A stretch of DNA of 64,000 nt, from positions 124,001-188,000 of the forward strand of contig NZ_JANHLE010000004.1 in the NCBI RefSeq assembly GCF_028682475.1, written 5' to 3'. The position numbers and the translations under genes are program-made. Below, piece by piece: positions 47,232 to 55,585 of the stretch (its first letter is position 1; each line of letters opens with the position of its first letter). The notes under the pieces were generated by a model. The model did no database searches. It saw nothing but the letters and a program-made list of their open reading frames with translations, and was not told the origin of the DNA. The DNA is from Pseudomonas putida (GTDB lineage Bacteria; Pseudomonadota; Gammaproteobacteria; Pseudomonadales; Pseudomonadaceae).

Positions 47232-48164
47232 TCAATCCCCGTCAAACACCACCGGCTTCATCGCCGCCGTATTGACCTTCAGGGTAAACACATCCGGCCG
47301 CGCATAGTGCCCGCACACGTCAAAGTCCAGGTTACTGGCCTGCCCCACCGTCAGATCGATCTCGGCGTACAAAATAGTCTCCTGATCAAACACCGGCCCG
47401 GCCAGCACCTGCCCGGTCGCACTGACGATCATGCTGCCGCCATGCATGATGTAGTCCCCTTCTGCCGCCTCCAGGCCGAAATCCTCCCGGTAGGACGCCG
47501 GGTACTCACCCAGGGTGATCGCCTGGCAAGCCGAAAGCACTGGCACCCGCCCTTCCAGAGCAATGTGGACCATGGACGCGGCCCAGGTCGGACGATCATC
47601 AGCAGTCGGCGCACAGTAGATTTCAGTCCCCTGCGCATACATCGCCTGACGCAGTGCCGGCATGTAGTTCTCCCAGCAGATGACCGTACCGAGCCGGCCA
47701 AACGGGGTATCCACCGGGGCGATGCTCGAGCCGTCGCCGAAGCCCCAGATGATGCGTTCCTGGCCGGTCGGCATGAGTTTGCGGTGATAGCCGGCCACGC
47801 CCTTGCCCGGTGCCAGGGTCACGGCGGTGCAATAAAGGGTCCGGCCCAGGCGCTCGATGATGCCCATGACCACATGGACGCCGGTTTCATTGACCACTTC
47901 AGCGAGCCTGGCCAGCTCCGGGCCGTCGAGGCTGACAGCGCCTTGCACATAACGCAGGTACTGCGCGCGGCCGACATCGCTGCGACTGCCGACGACCGTG
48001 CCAAACGCCGCGCCTTTGGGGTAGCCACCGAGAAACGCCTCGGGGAACACGGCAAGTTCACTACCTTGCGCAGCGGCGTCGCGAATCAGCCCGGCGGCTT
48101 TCTCGGCGCTCAGTTGCGGCTCGAAGGGGATGGATGAAGCTTGAACAACGGCAACCTTGATCAT
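47232..48164 (-). CDS. Nitrilase/cyanide hydratase-family enzyme
   Basis: This 310-residue enzyme has the nitrilase catalytic triad: Glu42 in FPEAFLGGYP, Lys128 in YHRKLMP and Cys162 in VICWENYMP. CWENYMP places it with true nitrilases, which turn nitriles to acids plus ammonia, rather than with amidases. The substrate is unknown. The frame extends to 48245, inside the transporter gene, but AAGGGA precedes the ATG at 48164. It lies downstream of an MFS transporter and both are divergent from a LysR regulator, so a substrate-import-and-hydrolysis unit is inferred. Confidence 0.92.
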   Translation of the reverse strand: MIKVAVVQASSIPFEPQLSAEKAAGLIRDAAAQGSELAVFPEAFLGGYPKGAAFGTVVGSRSDVGRAQYLRYVQGAVSLDGPELARLAEVVNETGVHVVMGIIERLGRTLYCTAVTLAPGKGVAGYHRKLMPTGQERIIWGFGDGSSIAPVDTPFGRLGTVICWENYMPALRQAMYAQGTEIYCAPTADDRPTWAASMVHIALEGRVPVLSACQAITLGEYPASYREDFGLEAAEGDYIMHGGSMIVSATGQVLAGPVFDQETILYAEIDLTVGQASNLDFDVCGHYARPDVFTLKVNTAAMKPVVFDGD

Positions 48165-48196
48165 GAGTCTTCCCTTGATGAATGGTGAGGATCGGC

Positions 48197-49522
48197 TTAG
48201 CCGCGGGTGATATCGCGGTCTTTGGTTTCCGGGAGCAGGAACCACAGCACGATGAAGCAGATCAGCGACACCGCAGCCAGGTAGGCGGCGGGGATATTCG
48301 GGTTGTGCGTGGCCTGGATCAGTGCCACGGCAATGAACGGTCCCGGTCCCGCCAGCAGCGCCAGGGCAACGTTGTGGCCAACGGCAGCGCCGGTCGAACG
48401 GATCGAGGCCGGGAACACTTCAACCAGCAGCACCACGTCCATCACGGCGGTGATTGCCACCAGCGCCGCCATGATCACCAGCCCCAGCAGAATCGCGGCG
48501 AAGCTGCCGGTGTTCATCAGCAGAAACACCGGGTATGCCAGCACAGTCAGGCCGGCGGCGGCAGTCAGGACAAACGGACGGCGGCCGAAGCGGTCGCTCA
48601 AACGACCGACCAGCGGGTTGAACAGGGTGTAGAGCACCAAGGCAAGGCTGCACAGCACCAATGCGGTCGATTTGCTCAGGCCGACGGTCTGGGTCAGGTG
48701 GGTGTTGGCGTAGGTGATGAAGTAGTACAGCGACACACCGAACAGCGCGGAAAAGGCGAACGAGACCACGAAGGCCCGTTGCTTGGCCCCACGCGAAACC
48801 TGCTCCAGGCCTCCGGTAGCGCGCTTGTGTTGCAGCGCTTCGTAGACCGGGGTGTCGCCCAGTTTGCGGCGGATGTACATGGCTACACCGGCCATGATGA
48901 TCGAGGCCACGAACGGTACGCGCCAGCCCCAGGCCAGGAGGTCTGCGTCCGACAGGGTCGCGGTGATGATGGCGGCGATGGCCGTACCACACAGGAATGC
49001 CGCGCCCGCAGTGCCGGTGATGACGCTGGCGGCGGTTGCCCGGCGGTTGGCGGGTGCGCTTTCGACAATGTAGATGCCGGCGCTCGACCACTCTCCACCC
49101 ACCATCATGCCCTGCAGAAAACGCAGCGCGACCAACAGGATCGGTGCGGCAATGCCGATGGCGGCGTAGCCGGGCAACAGGCCGATCAGGGTGGTGGCCA
49201 GGCCCATGCCGAACACGGTGATGATCAGCACGGCGCGGCGTCCCAGCTTGTCGCCAATCGGCCCTAGTACCACGGCGCCCAAAGGCCGCGAAAGAAAGCC
49301 CACGGCAAACACCGCCAACGACGACAGCAGCGAAACGCCGGGCGCCGTCGAAGGAAAGAACAGTTGCCCGATCACCGCGGCGAAGTAACCGTAGATGGCA
49401 AAGTCGAACCATTCCATAAAGTTGCCAATACCGACGGCAATGGCCCGTTTGCGCAGCTCTGCTGCGTCGTTTGATGAGACGGCGTGCTCACCCTGTTGCG
49501 ATTGCACTATTGAATCTTGCAT
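48197..49522 (-). CDS. MFS transporter, metabolite:H+ symporter (MHS) type
   Basis: This 441-residue protein has twelve predicted membrane segments. GNFMEWFDFAIYGYFA, GDKLGRRAVL and RFLQGMMVGGEW are the MHS (ProP/KgtP/ShiA-like) marks. It probably imports an organic acid or zwitterion with protons. Linked to the nitrilase (33 bases between the genes), its cargo may be a nitrile-containing acid. Confidence 0.92.
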   Translation of the reverse strand: MQDSIVQSQQGEHAVSSNDAAELRKRAIAVGIGNFMEWFDFAIYGYFAAVIGQLFFPSTAPGVSLLSSLAVFAVGFLSRPLGAVVLGPIGDKLGRRAVLIITVFGMGLATTLIGLLPGYAAIGIAAPILLVALRFLQGMMVGGEWSSAGIYIVESAPANRRATAASVITGTAGAAFLCGTAIAAIITATLSDADLLAWGWRVPFVASIIMAGVAMYIRRKLGDTPVYEALQHKRATGGLEQVSRGAKQRAFVVSFAFSALFGVSLYYFITYANTHLTQTVGLSKSTALVLCSLALVLYTLFNPLVGRLSDRFGRRPFVLTAAAGLTVLAYPVFLLMNTGSFAAILLGLVIMAALVAITAVMDVVLLVEVFPASIRSTGAAVGHNVALALLAGPGPFIAVALIQATHNPNIPAAYLAAVSLICFIVLWFLLPETKDRDITRG

Positions 49523-49610
49523 CCCCGGCCACCTGATTATTGTTGTGTTTACGCAGGGTCGAGATTAAGAATGTCGAGGCAAATTAATCAAACGAATATA
49601 AGAGATAGGC

Positions 49611-50552
49611 ATGATTAGTGTTGCTAATATCAGCAGAGTCGACCTCAATCTGCTCATCGTTTTTCAGTGCCTGATGAATGAGCGCAGCGTAACCCGGGCA
49701 GCAGCGGTGCTGCACGTCACGCAAGGCGCCGTGAGCTCTTCGCTCAAGCGCCTGCGCGAGCAGTTTCACGACGAGTTGTTCATCCGCACCGGCACCGGCA
49801 TGGTACCGACCCGCCGGGCGCTGGAGATCGCGCCGAAAGTTACTGAGGCCCTCACCGCCGTGGCCTCGATCGTCGACAAGCGCCCGCAGTTTTCCGCCGA
49901 ATCGTCCACGCGGGTGTTCAACATTGCCCTGTCGGACGACATCGAAAGCTATGTCTCGCCACGCCTGGTCAACGAAGCCAAAGCCCGCGGGCTGTCAGTG
50001 AAGTTTGCCTTTCACCAGAGCAACAGTTCGCTGTGGAAAACTTCGTTGGCCGACCCGGATATCGACCTGGTCCTGTGCTCGGAACCCAAGGAACTGACAT
50101 CGCATTACAGCTCTCAGGTGCTGTTTTCTTCGTCCTACTCATGCCTATACGACGGACCACGGCTGAACCTGAAAAGCCAGCTCACCCGCGATGAATACCT
50201 CATGCACGAGCATGTGCGGATTTCCTTCGACGGACGCCGGGGGTTCGTTGATGACCTGCTGGAAAGCGAAGGCGTCGCCCGCCGCGTTTCGGCATCGTTC
50301 ACCCACTTCAGTGGCGCCTTGGCGACCCTGGTGCACAGCGACGTGATCGCCACCTTGCCCACTTTTGCGGCCCTGTCCTACGCCCGCATCGCGCGCTTGA
50401 CCGTCAGCCCGGTGCCGATTTTCGTTCCGGCTTTTCGCGTGTTCATGGTCTGGGATGTGGAACACAACGACGACCCGCACAACCGCTGGTTGCGCAGTTT
50501 TATTATCGACACTACCCAGGAACTTCAGCACGGCTCACTCACGCCGACCTGA
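49611..50552 (+). CDS. LysR-family transcriptional regulator
   Basis: This 313-residue regulator has an N-terminal winged helix-turn-helix (about residues 10-68; SVTRAAAVLHVTQGAVSSSL) and a substrate-binding domain from about 95. It is divergent from the MFS-nitrilase operon across an 88-base gap, which is the standard arrangement for control of the neighbour with a pathway ligand as co-inducer. The ligand is unknown. Confidence 0.93.
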   Translation: MISVANISRVDLNLLIVFQCLMNERSVTRAAAVLHVTQGAVSSSLKRLREQFHDELFIRTGTGMVPTRRALEIAPKVTEALTAVASIVDKRPQFSAESSTRVFNIALSDDIESYVSPRLVNEAKARGLSVKFAFHQSNSSLWKTSLADPDIDLVLCSEPKELTSHYSSQVLFSSSYSCLYDGPRLNLKSQLTRDEYLMHEHVRISFDGRRGFVDDLLESEGVARRVSASFTHFSGALATLVHSDVIATLPTFAALSYARIARLTVSPVPIFVPAFRVFMVWDVEHNDDPHNRWLRSFIIDTTQELQHGSLTPT

Positions 50553-50651
50553 GCGACAGTAACCGGCTGCAGACGCCATTACATTGACATCACCGACCTT
50601 AACATCGAGACTTTCCGCCTCTTCAAGATGCTCATTGATATGGAATGCACC

Positions 50652-51743
50652 ATGAGAAATCTACTTGTAGCCTCTTTGGCCGCGGTTGTGCTTACCGGCT
50701 GTTCTGCCGAAATCGACAACGCAGAAGTCATGACTAGAAACGGCTTGATCTACAAGTACGGCGACACTGATCCTTTCAGTGGCCGAGTCGTTAACACGCC
50801 AATTGGCCTGCCAGGCATTTCAGCCCTGTGTAACTCTCAAGTAGAAAAGGGACGCTACAGCGGCATAAGCGAATGTTTCTATAACTCGCAGAAAGTTTAC
50901 GAAGTCGAATACGCTGCAGGTATCAAGAACGGTACAGAAACCGTGTTCGACGCCAAAACAGGCGCCAAGGTGTCGGTAAAGAACTGGAAGAGCGGCCGCC
51001 TGGACGGGACTGTAGAGGAATACCAGAACGGCGTGCTGACGCATCGAAAAGCGTTCAAGGATGGCAAGCCGGATGGCCAGGAAACCCGCTGGACCGCCGA
51101 CGGTAGCAAGGTGATCACTGAACTCAGCTGGAGCGAAGGCAAGAAGTTCAGTGGCTATGAGACCGACTCAGAGGCAAAGCTGAACTATGCAAACGGCCAG
51201 CTTCACGGGCCGCAAACGAAATACGACTACATTGTCGGTAGCCTGAAGCAATTCGTCGCCGCAGAAGAGAACTACAAAGACGGCAAGCTTGATGGCGTAC
51301 AGAAGCAATATAAAAACATTCTGCACACCGCTATTGTTCAGCAGGCGTCCGAAATCATCTACGCGGACGGTACTGCAGTCTCCGGGTGGATCCGGCAGTT
51401 CAGCACCCCGGATGGCAAGGTGCTCCAGGAAATCAAGCTCGTGCAGACCGAGCAAGCTGAGGACGAGGACTTCTTCAGCGGTTACCCCGGCAACCTCGTA
51501 CCCGACGGCGTCATCCAGTCGTACAACCCGCAAACCGGCCAGCTCGAAGGCCAAGAGCGCTGGGTTAACGGTGTAAAGGAAACACAATCATCCCTGCTTT
51601 CCACGGTTGCAGCGGTTTCTGCCGAGACCTGTCAGGACGCCTGGATGACCGAGTACCGCAAAGAAGTCGGCGAAGAAGCGATGATCACCAGCGACCAGAT
51701 TGGCGAATGGGAACAATGGTGTGCTGAAGGCAAGTTGCCTTAA
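50652..51743 (+). CDS. Lipoprotein with degenerate MORN/YwqK-like repeats
   Basis: This 363-residue protein has a lipobox (VVLTGC) at about residue 16. Repeats of the type G...G.xxxY..G...xx (e.g. NGTETVFD, DGTVEEYQNG, DGQETRW, HGPQTKY, DGVQKQY) are of the YwqK/MORN-variant kind. A short C-terminal part has two Cys (TCQDAW, EQWCAEG) that could form a disulfide. Base composition is somewhat lower in GC than the neighbours. Function is unknown. The ATG at 50652 is used because it starts the signal peptide. Confidence 0.8.
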   Translation: MRNLLVASLAAVVLTGCSAEIDNAEVMTRNGLIYKYGDTDPFSGRVVNTPIGLPGISALCNSQVEKGRYSGISECFYNSQKVYEVEYAAGIKNGTETVFDAKTGAKVSVKNWKSGRLDGTVEEYQNGVLTHRKAFKDGKPDGQETRWTADGSKVITELSWSEGKKFSGYETDSEAKLNYANGQLHGPQTKYDYIVGSLKQFVAAEENYKDGKLDGVQKQYKNILHTAIVQQASEIIYADGTAVSGWIRQFSTPDGKVLQEIKLVQTEQAEDEDFFSGYPGNLVPDGVIQSYNPQTGQLEGQERWVNGVKETQSSLLSTVAAVSAETCQDAWMTEYRKEVGEEAMITSDQIGEWEQWCAEGKLP

Positions 51744-51757
51744 GGCAGGTGTTCAGC

Positions 51758-51787
51758 GAGGGCGGCTCAAGGGCCGCCCTCATTGCT
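51758..51787 (+). terminator. Hairpin terminator after the MORN-like lipoprotein gene
   Basis: GAGGGCGGC (51758-51766) pairs perfectly with GCCGCCCTC (51773-51781), and a short T-containing tail follows. It lies between the convergent lipoprotein and rtcB genes. Confidence 0.7.
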
Positions 51788-51809
51788 TGCTGGCTTCTCC
51801 CCCACGTGC

Positions 51810-53015
51810 TCAGCCTTTGACGCACACCACCTGCCGCAAGGTATGCACCACCTCCACCAGCTCCCGCTGCGCCTGTATCACTGCATCGATGTCCTTGTAG
51901 GCCATGGGAATTTCATCGATCACGTCTTTGTCCTTGCGGCATTCCACATGCGCGGTGGCGCGCACCTGATCTTCCAGGGTGAACTGCTTTTTCGCCCGGG
52001 TACGACTCATGGTCCGCCCGGCGCCATGGCTGCAGGAGCAGAACGACTGTTCATTGCCCAGCCCACGGACGATGAAACTCTTCGCGCCCATGGAGCCGGG
52101 GATGATGCCCAGTTGGCCCTTCTGCGCCGATACCGCGCCCTTGCGGGTCACCAGGATGTCCTGGCCGAAGTGGTGTTCGCGCTGTACGTAGTTGTGGTGG
52201 CAGTTGACCGCTTCCAGGTTGGCGTCGAAGGATTTCCCGAGCACCTGGCGAGCCGCAGCAATCACCGCGTGCATCATCAAGGCACGGTTCTGCCGGGCAA
52301 AATCCTGGGCCCATTCGACCGCTTCGACATAGTCGTCAAAGTGGCGGCTGCCTTCTTTGAAATACGCCAGATCCTTGTCCGGCAGGTTGGCGATGTGCTG
52401 GCGCATGTCGGCCTGGGCCAGTTCGATGAACAGGTTGCCAATGGCGTTGCCCACACCGCGCGAACCGCTGTGCAGCATGAACCAGACGCGGTCGCTTTCA
52501 TCCAGGCAGACTTCGATGAAATGGTTGCCGCCGCCCAGTGTGCCCAGGTGCTGGCGGTTGTTGGTTTTTTCCAGTTGCGGGTACTTGCCGGTGATGGCCT
52601 TGAAGCGCCCGGCCAGGTCTTTCCAGGCCTGATCGGCCTGGGCCGGGACCTTGTCCCAGGCACCCTGGTCGTGACGACCGAAGGTTTTGCCATGCGGCAC
52701 AGCCTGCTCGATGGCGCTGCGCAGCCGGTGCAGGTTGTCGGGCAGGTCTGCGGCAACCAGCGAGGTGCAGGCCGCGATCATGCCGCAGCCGATATCCACA
52801 CCCACTGCCGCCGGGATAATCGCGCCCAGGGTCGGGATCACGCTGCCGATGGTCGAGCCTTTGCCCAGGTGCACATCCGGCATCACTGCCAGGTGCTTGA
52901 AGATGAACGGCATCTTCGCCGTGTTGATCAACTGCTGACGGGCTTCGTCTTCCACCGGCACGCCCTGGGTCCAGAGTTTGATCGGTTTGCCGCCGGCCAC
53001 TTCAAGCAGGTTCAT
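51810..53015 (-). CDS. rtcB: RNA-splicing ligase RtcB
   Basis: This 401-residue GTP-dependent ligase joins 2',3'-cyclic-phosphate or 3'-phosphate ends to 5'-OH ends. Metal-site stretches are GVDIGCGM, NNRQHLGTLGGGNHF and NCHHNYVQRE, and the guanylated His is in CSHGAGRTMSR. The open frame extends to 53228, but AGAGGTG stands before the ATG at 53015. No rtcA, rtcR or archease gene is adjacent, so this copy is outside the classical rtc operon. Confidence 0.95.
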   Translation of the reverse strand: MNLLEVAGGKPIKLWTQGVPVEDEARQQLINTAKMPFIFKHLAVMPDVHLGKGSTIGSVIPTLGAIIPAAVGVDIGCGMIAACTSLVAADLPDNLHRLRSAIEQAVPHGKTFGRHDQGAWDKVPAQADQAWKDLAGRFKAITGKYPQLEKTNNRQHLGTLGGGNHFIEVCLDESDRVWFMLHSGSRGVGNAIGNLFIELAQADMRQHIANLPDKDLAYFKEGSRHFDDYVEAVEWAQDFARQNRALMMHAVIAAARQVLGKSFDANLEAVNCHHNYVQREHHFGQDILVTRKGAVSAQKGQLGIIPGSMGAKSFIVRGLGNEQSFCSCSHGAGRTMSRTRAKKQFTLEDQVRATAHVECRKDKDVIDEIPMAYKDIDAVIQAQRELVEVVHTLRQVVCVKG

Positions 53016-53126
53016 GTCACACCTCTGGATTGACGCACATGTATTTACAACCAGAAACACAATGCGTTCAGGAAAATTTACAGTACACCAGACAGCGACT
53101 AAGGTGTAATCAGAGGACCGAATCGC

Positions 53127-53145
53127 GACTGGCAGGACGCCAGTC
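53127..53145 (-). other. Hairpin upstream of rtcB
   Basis: GACTGGC (53127-53133) pairs with GCCAGTC (53139-53145). It lies 112 bases before the rtcB start, in a 252-base gap. Confidence 0.4.
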
Positions 53146-53198
53146 GGCACATGCTGAGCAGGTGCCAACAGGCATCTGGATTGGCCTCTTTTCGAGGG

Positions 53199-53250
53199 CC
53201 GGGGAGACAACTCCATGGGGCGCCGCAAGCCAACCCGGAGTTGTCCCCGC
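53199..53250 (-). other. Long imperfect inverted repeat downstream of the SGNH gene
   Basis: GAGACAACTCC (53204-53214) faces GGAGTTGTCCCC (53237-53248), a long stem with a GC-rich interior. It begins 20 bases after the SGNH-lipoprotein stop. It has no U-tail; termination or 3'-end protection is possible. Confidence 0.45.
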
Positions 53251-53267
53251 CTCTCCTTTTCCCGCCC

Positions 53268-54473
53268 TTATTTCAACTTCAGCTGCGTGCGCAAATAGTC
53301 GTGCAGAGCGGCCGCGCTCTTGCGGTAGCCGTCGGCAGTCAGGTGCACCAGATCGCCACGAGCCAGGCCTTGCGCCTGCCAGGCGGCAATCGAGCATTGT
53401 CCGCCCATGAATGCCTGCCAGTCCCAGAACAGCGCATTGGCTTGCTGCGCGGCCTGGCGCTGGATGCGGACGACCGCAGCCAGTTGCTGCGGCTGACGCG
53501 CGGCGCAACTACGCGCCTTGCGCTGCTTGATCGAGTCTGGCGGACCGACAATCAACACCACCGCCCGCGGCAGGTCGCGGCGCAGGCGCTCAAGGGTCTG
53601 CTTGAGCTGGGTCTGGTACAGGTTCAGGTCTAGGGTGTCGTCGAACGCCTCGTTGGTGCCGTACGCCAGAATCACCAGGTCCGGACGCAGCGACTTGAGT
53701 GTGTCCTGCCAGCCGGGCTGCCATTTTTCCGTTACCTCAAGCCGCGCACCGTTGATGCCCAACGCCGAGTAGATCACCCCGGCATTCTTCTGCCCCTGAA
53801 GGTACCAGCCCCCCAGTACGGTGCCGGGGCGGCTGTCGAGGGTCAGATCCAGCGGCAGTCCGAGATTGTTCACCACCGGGCCGAAGCGCCATTGCCCTCC
53901 CGTGGCGGCCAGCAACCGGCGGTTCTGACCACGAGGGTCACGCAACAACAGAGAAGTACTTTCCTGCGCCTGGTATAAGGCGGACACTCGATAGCGCTGG
54001 GTGCTCGGCTCACGCGCCTCGATACGCACACTGGGCTTTGTCGCCAGGGGTACCGACAGATAGCCGCCAAGCGGGAACTGCGCGCTCTGCTGGTTACGTG
54101 CCGACACCAGTTCCCACTGGCGCTTGGCAGCCTTGAGGATGACCGGTTCATAACGCGTGCCCGGCACCGGCGTAGCGGCAACCAGGCCGATGCCGCCATC
54201 GCCGTACTGCGCCTGCAGCAAGCGGCGCATCTCACCGCTGAACAGGTCGGCGGCGGTATGCGAATCACCAAACTGAACGACCGTGACCGGCGCGCGGTTG
54301 GCATTCCTGAACTTGCCGGCCAGCACCGCGAGGTTGCCATTGCTCTGGTTGAGCGCAGGCTTGGCCGGCGCAGTCACCGGTCTGGCCGTGGTATTGACCG
54401 CCGCCACCGGGCTACAGCCCGGCAACGCACAGACCAGTAGAGCCAACCCAAGAATGTTGTGCAGTCGACGCAT
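53268..54473 (-). CDS. SGNH/GDSL-hydrolase-like lipoprotein
   Basis: This 401-residue protein has a lipobox (ALPGC) and an SGNH fold: GDSHTAADL holds the nucleophile Ser, YGTNEAFDD the Asn, and GDLVHLTADGY the Asp-His pair. It would be anchored in the envelope. It shares one base with the upstream SGNH gene (TGATG) and follows an MBOAT gene, so an acyl transfer or deacylation role in an envelope polymer is inferred. Confidence 0.85.
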   Translation of the reverse strand: MRRLHNILGLALLVCALPGCSPVAAVNTTARPVTAPAKPALNQSNGNLAVLAGKFRNANRAPVTVVQFGDSHTAADLFSGEMRRLLQAQYGDGGIGLVAATPVPGTRYEPVILKAAKRQWELVSARNQQSAQFPLGGYLSVPLATKPSVRIEAREPSTQRYRVSALYQAQESTSLLLRDPRGQNRRLLAATGGQWRFGPVVNNLGLPLDLTLDSRPGTVLGGWYLQGQKNAGVIYSALGINGARLEVTEKWQPGWQDTLKSLRPDLVILAYGTNEAFDDTLDLNLYQTQLKQTLERLRRDLPRAVVLIVGPPDSIKQRKARSCAARQPQQLAAVVRIQRQAAQQANALFWDWQAFMGGQCSIAAWQAQGLARGDLVHLTADGYRKSAAALHDYLRTQLKLK

Positions 54474-55585
54474 CAGTGTCCCGTTACAGTAAGGCCCGGG
54501 AATGCGATCTTCGACAATATCTGTTCGGCGATCAGCTTTTGCCCGGTGATAGTGAAATGAATGCCGTCATCGACCCGGGTCTTGACCCGTTTGCCCTGGC
54601 TGTCCTGCAAGGTATAGGAGAATTCGTCGTCCTTGTAACCCAGCACCGGATTGACCGAAAGGTAGTGTTGCTGGTGCAGCCCGACCTGCTCCTGATACAG
54701 GCCGCTGAGGTAGGCCATGGCGCTGGACAGCCGCGGCGTCTGCATGTTCGGCGGGCCGACCCAGATCACCTGCACCTGGTGCTCGCGGGCCTGATCGAGG
54801 ATCGCATTGATGCGCTGGCGGTAGGCACTCTCCCAGTCCGGCGACTTGAAGCGCAGGAACGGCTTGCCCTTGCCCTGGGGCATGTCCCACGGATCGTTGG
54901 GGCCGAGGAAGATCACCATCAGGCGAATGTTCGGCGAGCTGTCCAGGGTCTGCGCCACAGTTCGCGGCCAGTTGAAAAACCCAGGATAGGCCAGCCCGGT
55001 ACTCTGCCGGCTGAGGTTGACGCTCTTGATCTGGTAGCGCTTGCGCAGGGTGTTGGCCAGGTGCGGTGCGACGCCTTGCATCAACGAGTCGCCGACCAGA
55101 AACACCTCGTCACCCGCCGCCAGCGAGACCAGGGTGGCTGACGACGGCGTTGGGGCAATGGCTGCGGCTGGCTTGACCGCTTCCACGACTGTCGCTGGGA
55201 CAGCCTCCTTGACCGCCAGCGGATTGCTCGCCACTGCCTGTGGCGCAGCATGGGCTGCCACCAGATTCACCGGAACCACGGGAATGGGCGCCGGCAGCTC
55301 GACGGTTTCAACCTTTGCTATCGCTGTGCGGCTCTGCACCAGGCTGTCGACAAAGCTGTCACGGGCCGCACCCAGCGCCTGGGTCAGGTTGCCGCCCAGA
55401 CGCCAGGCCGGGCTTTGCCCAAGCACCGGCAGCTCGCAGCTCTGATGGTATTTCTGCTGGCAGTAGAGGCTGATCGACTCCTGGTTCAGCCAGAACAGCA
55501 GCACAGTGGCCAGGACAATCGCGTAGAAGGCTTTCGCCGCATCCAGTTGCACGCGCAGCAGTTGAGCGGAATTAGAAGCTGGCAT
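54473..55585 (-). CDS. SGNH-family (DUF459-like) periplasmic protein
   Basis: This 370-residue protein has one N-terminal membrane segment (about residues 15-32), then an Ala/Val/Pro-rich linker, then an SGNH domain from about residue 160: VGDSLMQG with Ser, LGPNDPWDM with Asn, and DDGIHFTITG with Asp and His. DUF459-type proteins accompany MBOAT acyltransferases. A start at 55618 is possible; MPASNSAQLL at 55585 is used. It overlaps the MBOAT gene by 14 bases. Confidence 0.85.
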   Translation of the reverse strand: MPASNSAQLLRVQLDAAKAFYAIVLATVLLFWLNQESISLYCQQKYHQSCELPVLGQSPAWRLGGNLTQALGAARDSFVDSLVQSRTAIAKVETVELPAPIPVVPVNLVAAHAAPQAVASNPLAVKEAVPATVVEAVKPAAAIAPTPSSATLVSLAAGDEVFLVGDSLMQGVAPHLANTLRKRYQIKSVNLSRQSTGLAYPGFFNWPRTVAQTLDSSPNIRLMVIFLGPNDPWDMPQGKGKPFLRFKSPDWESAYRQRINAILDQAREHQVQVIWVGPPNMQTPRLSSAMAYLSGLYQEQVGLHQQHYLSVNPVLGYKDDEFSYTLQDSQGKRVKTRVDDGIHFTITGQKLIAEQILSKIAFPGLTVTGH

